Position numbers and translations under genes: made by a program
In this document: piece after piece, positions 10,914 through 22,185 of the stretch
Layout: each line of letters opens with the position of its first letter
How positions within the stretch are numbered: the first letter of the stretch is position 1
Notes under the pieces: model-generated
Seen by the model: only the letters and a program-made list of their open reading frames with translations
Told to the model about the DNA's origin: nothing
Databases searched by the model: none
NCBI GenBank assembly: GCA_039881045.1
Contig: JAYWVB010000066.1
Coordinates: 103,761-167,760 of the forward strand
Length of the DNA stretch: 64,000 bases
Direction of reading: 5' to 3'
Source of the DNA: Chaetomium olivaceum
Lineage: Eukaryota; Ascomycota; Sordariomycetes; Sordariales; Chaetomiaceae

Positions 10914-12810
10914 ATGGGAGAGTCCGAGAACCCGAAGCGACATTGCTGGGAATGCCTTCGCCGCTGTGTTGTTTGCGACTCGACGAGGCCAGCATGCAAC
11001 AGGTGCACGGCAGCCGGAAATGCCTGCCCTGGATATGGCGACGTCAAACCGAAGCGGTTGGTATGGCTTGCGCCTGGGAAGGTGAAATCTCGAAGTCGAA
11101 GACCAAAAGTGTCACCGTTATCAGCTTTGTCCGCCGAACCGACCGAGCTCCAGGGTCAGGCTCATCCAGTCTCGGCGCCACACACCTACCCTAGCGGTGT
11201 CGTCTACGGCTCCATCCCGCGCTTCGGTGCGGATGCAGACGGCGATGCTTTGATTCACGCTGCAGAGTACTGCAAGTTCTATCTACCGTAGCAGGTACCC
11301 CTGCCCTGCCGCGGGCCTCCATCGCTAACTAGGCCTTGGCCCCCTTCCTAGATAATGTCTGCATCTACCAAGATCTTATCCCCCTACTAGAACTTGGAGA
11401 CAACCCTGCCATATATCGACTATCGCCGTCCCTCATCCGGGAGGCCGTTTCGCTCCCCGATTACTTGCAACTCGGGATGCTTTGCATGGCCCTCAGCCAT
11501 CGGATGAACCGCGCTCTAGGTGACCCTCAAGTCAACCACAAGGCCCTAACGGAGAAGTTTTATACCCATCGGGGCAATGCCATCCGCTCGCTTAGAGAGT
11601 TCCTAAATCAGGAGAGTCACCGTGCAGGCGACGTTGTTATTGCCGGCATCGTGACCCTCCTACTGGTGGACGTGAGTGCTACCGCTTCCACACAAATGCG
11701 AGCCCTAAAGAGCCTAATAGAGTCTTGCTGCAGCTTCAGCAGGGCGCTTCCCTAAACTGGCGGCCACACGTCGAGGGCGCCATCAAGCTGATCCAGTTGC
11801 GTGGCGGGTTTGCCACCCTGGCCAGCAAGGCCTTGGAGCCGCAGCTCGTCTTCCTCTGCTCGTATGTGACATCTCCCCGGATCTCCACACTTCACTGGCG
11901 AGGAGGGTTAAAGGAGCCATCACCACGGCTTGATACAGTACTAACCACCGCACACCCGATATTAGCATGGCCGTCATCGGCAACACCACCTGCCCCGCCT
12001 CCGACCTCTCCATGACCCCAGCCCACCTCGCCGCGCTCGACGTCGTCCTCGGCTCGACCCTCGCCCGCTTCCAGATGTGCCCCCCACCGCTCTTCGCCGA
12101 GATCATCCGCATCAACCACCTCCGGCTGCGCGCCACACAGCAGCACGTCCACCACCACCCTACCTCGGACGCGGAGCCGGGCTCACTAACCCACGAAGCC
12201 TACTCCATCCTCTCCCGCATCAACGCCTTCTCCCCAACCCACTGGGCCGCCACCAAGCCCCGCGCCCGCGACGACGATGGGCCCTGGTCGGCCGCATCTA
12301 CCACGCCGCCGTGGCGCTGTACTGGGCGGCTGCGCTGCAGAGCGTGTCTGTACTGCTCCCGACCGCGGCCCTAAGAGCCGAGTGTACCGCGCGCACACGC
12401 CTGCTGCGGGATTTGCTTGTGCGGGGGGTGGGGAGTCCGAGGACCAGGCAGGGGATGCTGTGGCCGTTGGTGGTGTTGGGCGTGTTGGCGGCGGGTATGA
12501 TGGCAATTGTGGTGGTGGGGGTAATGACGGCGATGATGCCTATGGTGCTACCCACGGCGATGGCTGCGGCTGGGGCTGGGGCGGGGGGGCAGGCAGCTCG
12601 GGAGGGATACGGGACTTCGTCGCGGCCCAGCTGCCCGTTCTTGCTCGGCACGGGGGCACGTGCATGCCGCTTGTGGCGAAGGAGGTGTTGGAGAGGTTCT
12701 GGGCGTCTGGAGAGACGCGGTGGGATGCCTGCTTTGATCGGCCGTATGCGTTTGTGATGCTGATTGCGGTGGATACAAGTCGGATAATGGAGCGTGAGCG
12801 CGTTAGGTGA
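10914..12810 (+). CDS. Zn2Cys6 (Gal4-type) transcription factor, frame disrupted
   Basis: Nuclear regulator with an N-terminal zinc cluster right after the start: Cys spacing 2-6-6-2-6 in CWECLRRCVVCDSTRPACNRC and the following GNACPGY. The fungal regulator body follows (CIYQDLIPLLELGDNPAIY, LQLGMLCMALSHRMNRAL, GAIKLIQLRGGF, VGRIYHAAVALY, RDFVAAQLPVLARHGGT, FDRPYAFVMLIAVDTSRI). Clear introns: 11672-11733 and 11862-11965. The first intron, between about 11268 and 11340, cannot be resolved, because no donor gives the phase needed. Two later shifts are visible: near 12285, and at a run of seven G (12583-12589) where eight would keep frame. Target genes are unknown; it may regulate the neighbouring AA9 gene. 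Whether the gene is truly broken depends on sequence quality. Confidence 0.8.
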
Positions 12811-13475
12811 GGGGTTTACTGCTGGGGAGTCCCTTGGGTTTTGATGTGTAGAGTATGTATTGTGTCTTCTTAGAATTGGGTCACTTCCATTGTACATACA
12901 TAGAGCAGAAGCTGTAAGGGTCGAGAATCATCAGATCAATATCATGGGAAGAAACGCGACGGCTTATGAGATTCGGACATGTCGAGAAATAATATGACCA
13001 ACTAACTAAATATCTCCATTCTACCACGCCCGTCATTGAGTTCTTGGTATTCTAAAGTCTCTCCCAAACCTGTGCTAAGCCTCAAGCGTCAACACCACCC
13101 CTGCCTCCTCCCTCAGTTTTTTGACCCACGATGTGTTTTCGCGGTGGACGAAAGCAAACCGGACCGCTCGCCGCTCTGATCGGATCGTTCAGACACCAGG
13201 CAGTAGGAAGCGAATGATTTGTAATATGAACTAGTAAAGAAACGAAGAAGAAATGATATTCGTAGGTAATTACTGGTAGCGTCTTTCTATATGCCGTATC
13301 TAAACACTGAAATACCCGGCCCATTAATTTATCTTACAGACTATCAAAGGGCCCTCTGCTCCCCCCGCCCCCTTCCCTTTCCCTCTCACATTCCCGCTCC
13401 TCAAATCACCCCAACACCCACCAGATCACCCCCGTCCCTGCAACCCCCGGTACCCATTCACCCCCCTTGAACCAT
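12811..13475. other. convergent intergenic region
   Basis: About 660 bp between the 3' ends of the Zn2Cys6 gene and the RTA1 gene. No gene is supported; terminators are expected here. Confidence 0.4.
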
Positions 13476-14696
13476 TCAGGCCGTAGTCTGGTTAGAATAG
13501 CCACTATTCGGCGGGTACTCGCCCAACTCGCGCATGCCATCCGCGCGGCGCTCGTTCTTATTACGAAACAACATGCCAAACGTCAGCACATGCGCCGTCT
13601 TCGCCAACAACGGCCTCGAATCCTCGGTCTTCTCCCCCGCCACCTCCGTCCCATCCTCAGCCAGATAGATGTGATGGTCCCGCGGCAGGAATCGTCCGGG
13701 ATGCCAGACGTTCCACAACCACGAATTCAGCAGCATCAGCGTCGCCTCAAACACGTAAAAGTACACCTCGTACCGCACCAGCGGACTCAGCGCCCTCAAC
13801 GCCTCCATGTCGTCCAGATCAACCTCCGTGTTCCCGGAGTGCTCGACCAGGCGGAACACGCAGCGCACAAAGATGAGCGCCATGCTGGCGTACAAGACCA
13901 ACAGCGTGTTCCCGACGGCCCTGGTATGCACACTCTGCAGCCGGCGGCGCTGCCCGCGGCCGGTGGCGGTGAAGCGGTGGTGGAACAGCGCGGCGAGAGC
14001 CACAAATATAACGATGACGATGACCTGCAGGGCGAGGGCGGCGATGGTGAGGTTCTTGCCGAGGGCCTGTGAGCGGCCGGAGGGGTTGGCGATGAGCGAG
14101 ACGCCGACGGCGTTGAGCGCTTCGACGACGGCCATGAGCCCGCCGAAGATGGCCAGGACTCGGTTGGCGGGGAGCGGCGCGCAGTAGGGGACGTAGTAGA
14201 AGACGCGGCCGAGGACGTGGTAGTTGGATAGTTCGAGGAGGGGGCTGGATGGAAGGGGTGTTAGTGGGGAATGGGGATGGGAACCTAATCACGGCGAGCT
14301 GGTTACGGAGATGGAGAACTCACGGGCAGATGTAGATAAAGATCTGGGTGAGGATGAACATGATCAAGGGCGTCCTGTCGGTGCGAAGGTATAGGTAGTT
14401 GTACGATCCCCATTCTCGAATTGCGTAGCCAGCAGTGAAGGAGATGGCGCAGACGACATGCAGCCACATCAGCTTCCATGCGTTGTAGCGGACGCATTGC
14501 CATGTGTGGAAAACCGCTGATAGGCCATAGGCGATGGCGAAGAAGATGGGCGCTGCTTGGTTCGGAGCGTAAACATACAAACTAAATAAGACTGAATCAT
14601 GTCAGCCCTCAGCCCTGGAATCTTGGGTATTTGGGGGTATGCTCTGGATTCAGTGGCTTGAGTTCGGTGTCTTACCGGGTTCTCCAGGGGCGCCAT
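13476..14696 (-). CDS. RTA1-family seven-helix membrane protein
   Basis: RTA1-like proteins are multi-pass membrane proteins of the fungal plasma membrane linked to lipid-base export and drug resistance (yeast RTA1/RSB1). Exons: 14696-14676, 14591-14324 and 14244-13476. Helices are visible in APIFFAIAYGLSAVFH, MWLHVVCAISFTAGYAI, PLIMFILTQIFIYICP, VLAIFGGLMAVVEALNA, LQVIVIVIFVALAALFH and VGNTLLVLYASMALIF. The conserved loop RYEVYFYVFEATLML follows, with WHPGRFLPRDHHIYL at the C-terminal side. The start has a strong context (TCAAAATGGCG), but exon 1 is one base short of the right phase; a fourth C at 14677-14679 would give ENPVLFSLYVYAPNQ. This is again consistent with a missing base. The last residues are hydrophilic and cytosolic. 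Confidence 0.88.
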
Positions 14697-16041
14697 TTTG
14701 AAAGTCGGGACGCAAGGAAGAAAAGCCAAACCAAAGTTCAAGTGTGGCCGGAGGATGGTAGTTGCTGGCGATGGCGGCGACCACTTGGTTGGGGTGGATG
14801 TTTAAGTTCCATATTGTCGGGCTTCCTCCAGCCGTTTTATATGAACTCTTTTGAGTCCCAGTTTTTTAAAACCTTGTCCATATTTGGCTTTCCTAGGCCC
14901 CGTCATTCATGGAAAGATCCTTCAGGGGCTTTGAAAATGCCCCAGGACGGCTAACCCAAGCCGGACGCGTAATGTTCTGAGTGCGGTCATCCATGAGCGG
15001 GTGATGAGGCACGACGGCTTCGTCCCAAATAGGATAATACGTTTGCCAAGTCTGCCAAGACCATCAAACCCCTGCTGCAGATCATCCCCTCGTTGTGTCC
15101 ACAGCAGTTAGTCTAGAAAGAAAGGCTGAGTACCTGAAGTTTGACCCCCATCCATCGGACCCTCACCGTTTGATCCACGCCATGTGAGAGAAAGGGATCC
15201 TACATCTTTGGGGTACAGTTGGCGTGGTGCGGCTCTGCTTACGCGTCGTTGGCATCGTCTAATTTCTCGTTTGACGTCGCAGACACAGCTTTCCGCCGGG
15301 AACCAGCGCTCCCAAGTCCCAACAATCCAGTCAGTCCAACCACGCGCTATGATTGGATTGAATTGGTGCCTTTTCAAAAATTGATAGTGTTCGAGATTTC
15401 CAGCTTACAACAGTGAACATTGGTAATGCTTGTTGGGGTAATGTTGAACTCACTGGCCTTGGTGTTGCCTAGTCAATGGCTTCCTCTATCCCGGGCCCTG
15501 TTCCGGAGTACAAATCGACATGGTATCACGTTATAAGTCGACCTGCATTTCACGACAGAGGTCCCCTGAAAATAGTACAACGTCCCAATCACTTACCACC
15601 CTAAGGATAAACATGAGCCAAGTAAGGGTGCAAGAATAGGAGGTGGCAACTAGCCCCACCACACTGTGCAAGGCAACCTAACCGCCCACATCTTCCACAC
15701 CTAGTACCTACGTCTGTGTAGGTTGGCCAACTCCCTCTCCCTCTTGACACACACGGCCACATCACAGCCCTAAGAGAAACATCACGAGCGCAGTGACTTT
15801 ATTCAACAATGTCTACCCATGTAGTAGTGCTGGAAGCAGCGACATGGAGAGAGTGCAAGCAGCGAAGAGGACCATAAGTCGGGTAAGGACTAGCACATCA
15901 ATTCTGATGATACCTCAACAACGTCCCAGCGGCTGTTGAAAGTTTTAACTAGCTACATGTTGACATTTTCTTCACCTCCTTTCCAACTCCTTGTCGATGA
16001 ACCAGTCACCAGAAGGGTAGGCAACGGCAGGCCACAAAGAC
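14697..16041. other. intergenic, nothing seen
   Basis: About 1.3 kb without a supported gene. Open stretches at 15108-15416 lack motifs and overlap each other on both strands. Confidence 0.4.
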
Positions 16042-16374
16042 CTAGGTAGCAGGGTTGATCCGCTGCATGATCTCGATCAGCCTGACCATGTCATCCATGT
16101 TGTCGTGAACGGAGAGCTTGTCCAGAACAACTTGGCCGTTGACCTCAACGGTGATACCCCTTGTGTGGCCTTCAACCGTCTGGTCCTTCTTGTCAATTTG
16201 GAATTCAAAACGGGGGTCCCCCTGGCGGATGGCTTCATTCAGCATGACGATATTGTCGTGGCATGACTTGGGTCCCCAGATAATCTCGCCATTGAACTTG
16301 AGAGCGGCAGTGAAGATGTGGCCTTCGACAGTCTTGTCGATCTGCTCGATCCGGACTACGAGTTGGTTGGGCAT
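16042..16374 (-). CDS. small protein of two similar halves, function unknown
   Basis: A 110-residue protein starting MPNQLVVRIEQIDK. The first half (about residues 8-47) and the second half (about 60-101) align: DKTVEGHIFTAALKFNGEII with DQTVEGHTRGITVEVNGQVV, then SCHDNIVMLNEAIR with SVHDNMDDMVRLIE. Each half looks like beta strands closed by a helix. It is small, acidic, and has no signal peptide, Cys pairs or membrane segment. I do not recognise the family. The ATG context is good (CATGCCC on the minus strand), and a leader intron may lie upstream, where the mRNA leader is pyrimidine-rich. The internal duplication argues against a chance ORF. Confidence 0.65.
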   Translation of the reverse strand: MPNQLVVRIEQIDKTVEGHIFTAALKFNGEIIWGPKSCHDNIVMLNEAIRQGDPRFEFQIDKKDQTVEGHTRGITVEVNGQVVLDKLSVHDNMDDMVRLIEIMQRINPAT

Positions 16375-19300
16375 GGTGGCGATGTTTTCCCTTGTCTGAA
16401 GTTAGCATATAGACAAGACCAAAGACACTTTCTATTGGGTAACTTATTACCTGTGAGGGTAGTTCGACAATGAATGATGAAGAAGGTAGCGGCTGGGTAG
16501 CTTGATGCGGTAGACAGAGGCGGATGGTGTTGGTGGTTGAGAATGTTGGAATGGCCGTAGCTGGAGGATGCGATGCCCCTTTATAGACCTTTGTCCTTGC
16601 GGATTGTTTGTGTGAAGCTGTATTCCGGCTAATAGGCTCGCAGCAGTGGCACCATCTCAGTGCAGAGCGGTGATCTTTGCGGTGATCTTTTTCGTATCGA
16701 GATTCCAGAATATCGCGAAAACCGCGGGAGCCGCAGCCTCGATCGATACCGCACGGGTACAAGAGCGGAAGAGCCATACTGTTGTTGACCATGGCCGTGA
16801 GAAGCGCGTAAACCGTGGGAGCTGAAATCGGTGAATAGTGAAATGTCATTTGATATCGCGAGAGCGGTATGGGGCCCAAGAGCTGCAGCTTGGATCAAGA
16901 GTGGAAAGGCCGGATTTGTGACAATATACCGCAGCGGGTCTCTGTAGGGTGTGGCATAGCATTGGATGTCAGGCCCCGAAAAGCATACCCCAAATGATAT
17001 GTCACTCTGCCACTCGTTGCAAGATGGTAGCCACTGCAGGATGCTCTCATCTATAAGGTAAAGGACTTACATAGGTATGTACGTACCTTAGGTACCTATC
17101 AACTAACCAGCCACCAAGGACTTGCACATCGAATTGCGGAATGAAGAGAAATGAGCAAAATCACGACGAACAGAGGGCATGCTTGAAGAGAGAAAAACCT
17201 ATCAATTGAACTAGTGACTTCACTAAACTATTTGCATGATGAATGATACTCCTTCTTTGCGAAAGGACATTACCTGGCTGTCCTGAGTTGGAAGCTCCAA
17301 AGGTACCTTACTGTACCTAGGCAGGTACTCCCTTCGTCATTTCGCTACGCATCGCTAAGCTAACCTGCAATTGCAACATCATGTTTGTGACACACATCTG
17401 CCGGAATGACACGGTATCATCCATAGCTTTCATTGGATATGCACTGCAGAAGCAACCTTGCGCGTCGAGTAGACTGCCCATGCAAAGACCCTTATTTTGT
17501 TATCAAGACCTTGATGGCTGCGGAGGTTGCAAACTCAACTACCTGATTCGCGGGAGCCACCTGGCGCGTACCTTAGTATGTATGTACCTGAGCTGCAGCT
17601 TGGACAAAAACTGCAATAAGGCGCGCTTATCAGCTGAATCCGCCCAGCTGAGGCCGGGGCCGAATACAACGTCGGGCTTTAAATCGAACCCACAAGGGCG
17701 TGCGCTAATGGGCCAAGCCAATCCATCTGAACGAGACAATCTAAGCCCATCTTCTTGCTTTCGTTGAAGGTCGCCCGAGGCGCCATGTCGCGTGTATGGA
17801 AGACCGGACGGCCGGCGGCGCGGCGGGCGACATCGGGGTGCGGGACGGCGATATCCTCCTGAATAACTGCAATGCCGCCCAAACCGCGCCCACCAACGCC
17901 TAAAGGATGGCACGGGGGAGGGGGTGAGGTGATTTCAGACACATAAACATAGTACACCAAATCATCCGACCCAACATGCATGTCCCTGCCACTTGGGCAT
18001 GTGTGCGCTAATCATGTTACCCAACTCTGGAGATGGGCATCCCTCCTCCCGACGTCGTTTCCACACGTCGAAGATGCTCTCAGTCCTGGGCAATAGCAGG
18101 CTGTGTCTCAGTGCCTCGGTCTAACAAGGTTGACGCCTGTGAGGTTCAGGTTTGGCACAAGGTGCAGGACGATCACGCTCTAAGCGAACTGCCCCCGAAA
18201 ATCACAATCCCGGTCCCTCTCCCGATACGCCCTGGTGGTTTTCCTAGCTGCCACCGACAAGAAGCCAACCCCAGTTCCTTCGATTCTGGAAGCCACAGAA
18301 TCTGCTGAGCTCCGACAAACTTGGACGTAACAAACCTCTCTCTCGTCCAATGACTCCAGCCACTCCTGCTCGTTCAGCTCCTGCCTTCATATCTGGTGAC
18401 CAAAGCCTCTCAGCTAGAAAGAGAGACACCCTGGTCTTGACACTGAGCATTACAGCATATCATCTCTTAATGCGGCCCACTTTGAGGTGGTCGGCCAGAC
18501 CGGTGCGGGACCGCCGAGTGGGCCGGCGCGGGCGGAGGGCGGGGAGCGGGGAACGTCGCTTGCACTCAGAGAGTCAGAGCCTTCAGCTGCCTTCCTATCG
18601 GGATACCCGAGACCCTACATTCGTCATGGTGCCCACATTGTCCATGGAAGATTGACCGACTCGGATGGTATTCTGCCTTGGGGTGCCAACCGCCATCGGT
18701 AACTTTACGTCTAGAAGTCATCCCGCGCTCCCCGGAACCCCACGGCCGGTAACGGCCCAAGGATGTGCTGCGCGGAGGACCGCATCCATGATACCACACC
18801 CTTGCTAGATAAATCCTACTCGTCAGATTGGCTTCCGCAAGATAGGTTATGGATCAAGCTGTCGAATGGGACTAGTGTGTTAGGAAACAAGGCTGAATTC
18901 ATGGCTGGAATGGCTCACGGAATGTCTCGGGCGACGCCGTTCAGAATCACCATTATCAAGCACATTGCAATGAAATAATAAAACCTTGACTAATATTTAC
19001 GAAACAGAGCTGCTGTGCTCCAGATCTTAGTGGATTTGTTGTGATGCGTTATCTGCTGGCATCTATCTCCACCCCTGTTCAGGGGTTCCTCAAGAGAAAG
19101 ATACACGGCACTGATGAAGCGGACCAAATCCGGCTTCTATTTCCACTTTTTGCCTCCACCCGCTAGCTCTCCGTCTAAGAAAACGAAGTCCCAGTCATCC
19201 AGGCGATTCATGTTCCCTCGAAAACAACCATCTCATTGAGAGCAACACTTACCCCTGACCGTCTTTCATCCCAGCCTCCTGGACCGTTGGGCCAAAAACA

Positions 19301-20204
19301 CGTCCCTAAACTTCGCAGTGACCCAGTCTGTCCCCGCACTCCGCATCTTCCCGGCACAGGCCATCATGTGAGCAGCTTAATAGACAAATACGTGCGGTAA
19401 ACGGGGGGCCAGAGGCGGCGAGTGGGCGTGCTGCAGAACTGAATTCCCCTTACCTCCACATACCCATCTACAACGGTGCATTTTATTGCGATTCGAACGT
19501 GGTGTTTTGCATCTCCGTTTTCTTTCTGGGGCTGCACTGGTCCCAGGCCAACCGTGAGGCGGAATGCTAAGCTAGATGTCAAAGTGTGATCTTCACGGCC
19601 AACGTTGACGGTATATCGGCCTATTTTGTTTGAGACTGTGCTGCCGTTTGAATGGGATGCATACCCCTACAAAGCCACTTTGCAGCCAGGGCCGAGTTTT
19701 GCCGTGCCCGAGAAGATCCTCGCGGCAAGAACGGGCATCGATGCCTTCGAAACTGACTGATGCGAGAAGACATACGAGCACCCAAATTCAGTCGCAAACA
19801 GGTCTCAGGTCGCGCCATCTAACCAGATCTCCGTGACGCATTGGTTAGGTACGGATGATTTCAGGGAATCCTTGCTGTCCTTCGAGGGGAACGGATGGGC
19901 CAGCACAAGGCGCCTTGCTACCTTGATGCTGGCGAGCACACATAGTAGTCACAGTCGGGTACTCGTTGTCTTCTAATTGCATACACCATCAAGTGTGACG
20001 TCCTCCATTGTGAACTCGTTCTCGGACATCATCCTGTGTCAGGCCAAACGTCGGCGATGGTAATGCGGATTGCCCGATGCGTCTTGGCTAAGACGAAGTG
20101 TCCCCTTGTGCTAGTGGTATACGGATTTTCTTGCTGCCCTGGTTGGGAGCCTAGGCAGCCTAGCTGGAGAGGGAACGCAATTTCCTGAGCTAATATGAAT
20201 CTTG
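16375..20204. other. 3.8 kb gene-poor stretch
   Basis: I see no supported gene here. Several 60-130 codon open stretches exist on both strands (for example 17381-17767 and 17679-17981), but none shows a family motif, a leader or a codon bias that stands out. The part at about 17055-17330 is dense in GTAC-containing palindromes such as AGGTACCT, common in fungal intergenic DNA. No tRNA fold was recognised. Confidence 0.45.
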
Positions 20205-21378
20205 TTATAGCAGTCGACTTTGGTGTTCCAGTGGCCTTTTTGTTGTTTGGCTTATCAAGAGGGAGATGGTCGACAATGTTGCTTCAAGTCTTTGATGTGC
20301 CGGTGCCGGTTCCAAGTCCGCAAGGGTTTGAATCCTTGAATTACTAGCAGGCCTCTTCACCTGCGTTGCTTTCACAGCTTGCTTCTCCGGGCCTAATACG
20401 GAGCACGCCAGGAATTCCCGGTAGTACCCCGGGTACTTGGTAATTTCAATAAGAGGAAATGCAATCCGTAAACCATAGTTCGTCATGGTGAACGTAGGTT
20501 CGTGGTCGTAGCTGAGGTGGTCAAATACTAGTCTGTATTCTGGATGCTTGACTGGATAGCTGACTGGGCCGGTAAATTGGTCCGGAGAGGAAGCGAGAAT
20601 GTACCGTGATACGGAACCTGTATGCCACGCAAAAATGCTATGGTCAGTCGTCGTGGCGATGATGAGTTCTTGTCCTCCCTCACCGTAGATGGGCGACATG
20701 TGGAGACCAAAGAGGCCTAGCAGGGAGTATGCCCGATCCTCCTCTCGTGTAGTCCTTCGTCCTGCGGCTCAAGACATCTTTTCCGCCACACTTGGGTTGT
20801 GTTGATGGAAGCCATCCTCCAATATCTCTTGCCGGATTCTGGTTGCGAGGGAGATGTGCTGGGCCGAGCTAATTTTTTGTGCCGATCGCCTGCCAGGTTT
20901 GATCAAAAAATATCACTTCGCTTGGTGCGATGAGCTCCTGTAACGTCCAACCGCGTGTGAACCATTTGCTTTGCCGAAAGTCAGGGATGTGGTCTGCTTC
21001 TTCTCGGGCTCCCTTCAAGACGTCGCTGAGATACACATAACAGACTTCGGACCACTGATACCATTCGTACATTGAGTTAATTACCTCGGAAAGCGCAGCA
21101 CTGCTCGACTTTTCAATGCAACAAGTGTCGATCCAAACGTAGGCGTAACTATCGAGCCAAGCTTGGGAGCAACAACGCAACAGCTTCTCGAACCCCTTTT
21201 TCGCAAAAACGTCGGGGCGTTGAGTTACATCTTCGGCTCCTTCGCAGTCCCCAAATGTGATTTTGTCGCCCCATCGGTGTGACAGAATTGAGTAAGGCAG
21301 TGTATCTGTCCCAACATCTCGAAGCAGAATTCGAAGTGGCTGGCCTTCGGCTGGCCTCGAACAATGTAGAAGATGCAT
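20205..21378 (-). pseudogene. HET-domain protein, broken
   Basis: HET proteins trigger cell death on fusion of incompatible hyphae. The N-terminal HET block is clear from 21378: LPYSILSHRWGDKITFGD, YAYVWIDTCCIEKSSSAALS, INSMYEWYQWSEVCYVYLSD, and FTRGWTLQELIAPSEVIFFD. The reading frame then ends with TAG just after a homopolymer (T6 on the + strand near 20872). Reading resumes one frame over with QHISLATRIRQEILE, an in-frame TGA at 20771-20769 where the family has Trp (S-W-A-A), then REEDRAYSLLGLFG and the segment to 20205. The TGG-to-TGA change is a C-to-T in CpA context on the other strand, the preferred RIP target. The shift may be a base error; the stop looks real. Confidence 0.8.
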
Positions 21379-22185
21379 CTGGTCACCTGTTGCGGATTAA
21401 GACCGAGCCGTTGGAAAGTGACTGAGTTGAATGACTGAGGTGGGTAGGTTGGCAGTTGTACGTTGGGTTTCTTGAGCAGCGACTGCACCTTCGCATCAAT
21501 GGCTGTCATGTTGCCGGCCGGCACTGCCTCTCGACCCATACACGATACTGGGTAGTACAGCTTAGCCGCTGGTCAAGTCTTGCAGCTTCAGCTGCCACAA
21601 AATCAATACTTCTCGTAGCCGACGCGGTCCATCCAGTCGTTTGATGACGGCTTGCAGCTTGTGGGTCAAACCCGGGATCACCTACAGTATCTATCTATAT
21701 TTTCCGGCTGTGCAAAACCAAGCGTCCAAACCGAAGGGCGCTGGTTTGGAGGGGGCTGACTGGATCAGCTCAGACAGAGCGGTTTAACTGACGCCTCCAA
21801 ACCGAATAGGGGTTGCCTATGCGACCCTCCTTCTCTGGTGGGGGTCAACGAACACCAATGATGATTCCTCTAGCTGCTGTGCTTCCCCAGCCCCATATTT
21901 GCAATCTGCACCTCGCGGTGCCCGTGGACACACCCCAAACATAGGACCGGACGGGCCATCCCACTCCTGGGACAAGCAGGCTGTCAGTGGCTTTCCTTAT
22001 ACAATCGGCCCTGTTTCCATGGGAAAGGCAAGCTGCCGTAGACGCAAGGATCTATACATCTCCAACTCCTCAGTACGTATTCAATCGCCTCGCAGCCCAA
22101 AGGCTTTACGTGCTGCCGATATACGAAAGGCCGGTAGCTAAAAGGATTACCAGTAATTAACCGACACAAGCCACCAATCCACGAA
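21379..22185. other. divergent intergenic region
   Basis: About 800 bp between the HET pseudogene (minus) and the modin-like gene (plus). No gene is supported. Confidence 0.4.

Noticed and set aside
17055..17330. GTAC palindrome cluster as a possible binding-site array
   Set aside because: Short palindromes such as AGGTACCT are scattered without regular spacing, and no gene lies next to them.
17679..17981. Possible conserved protein on the minus strand
   Set aside because: Hydrophobic and Gly/Pro patches looked protein-like, but no recognisable motif and overlapping frames on both strands.
20320..20345. GGGTTTGAATCCTT as a tRNA T-arm
   Set aside because: No acceptor stem, anticodon arm or D-arm around it; the bases belong to the HET pseudogene.
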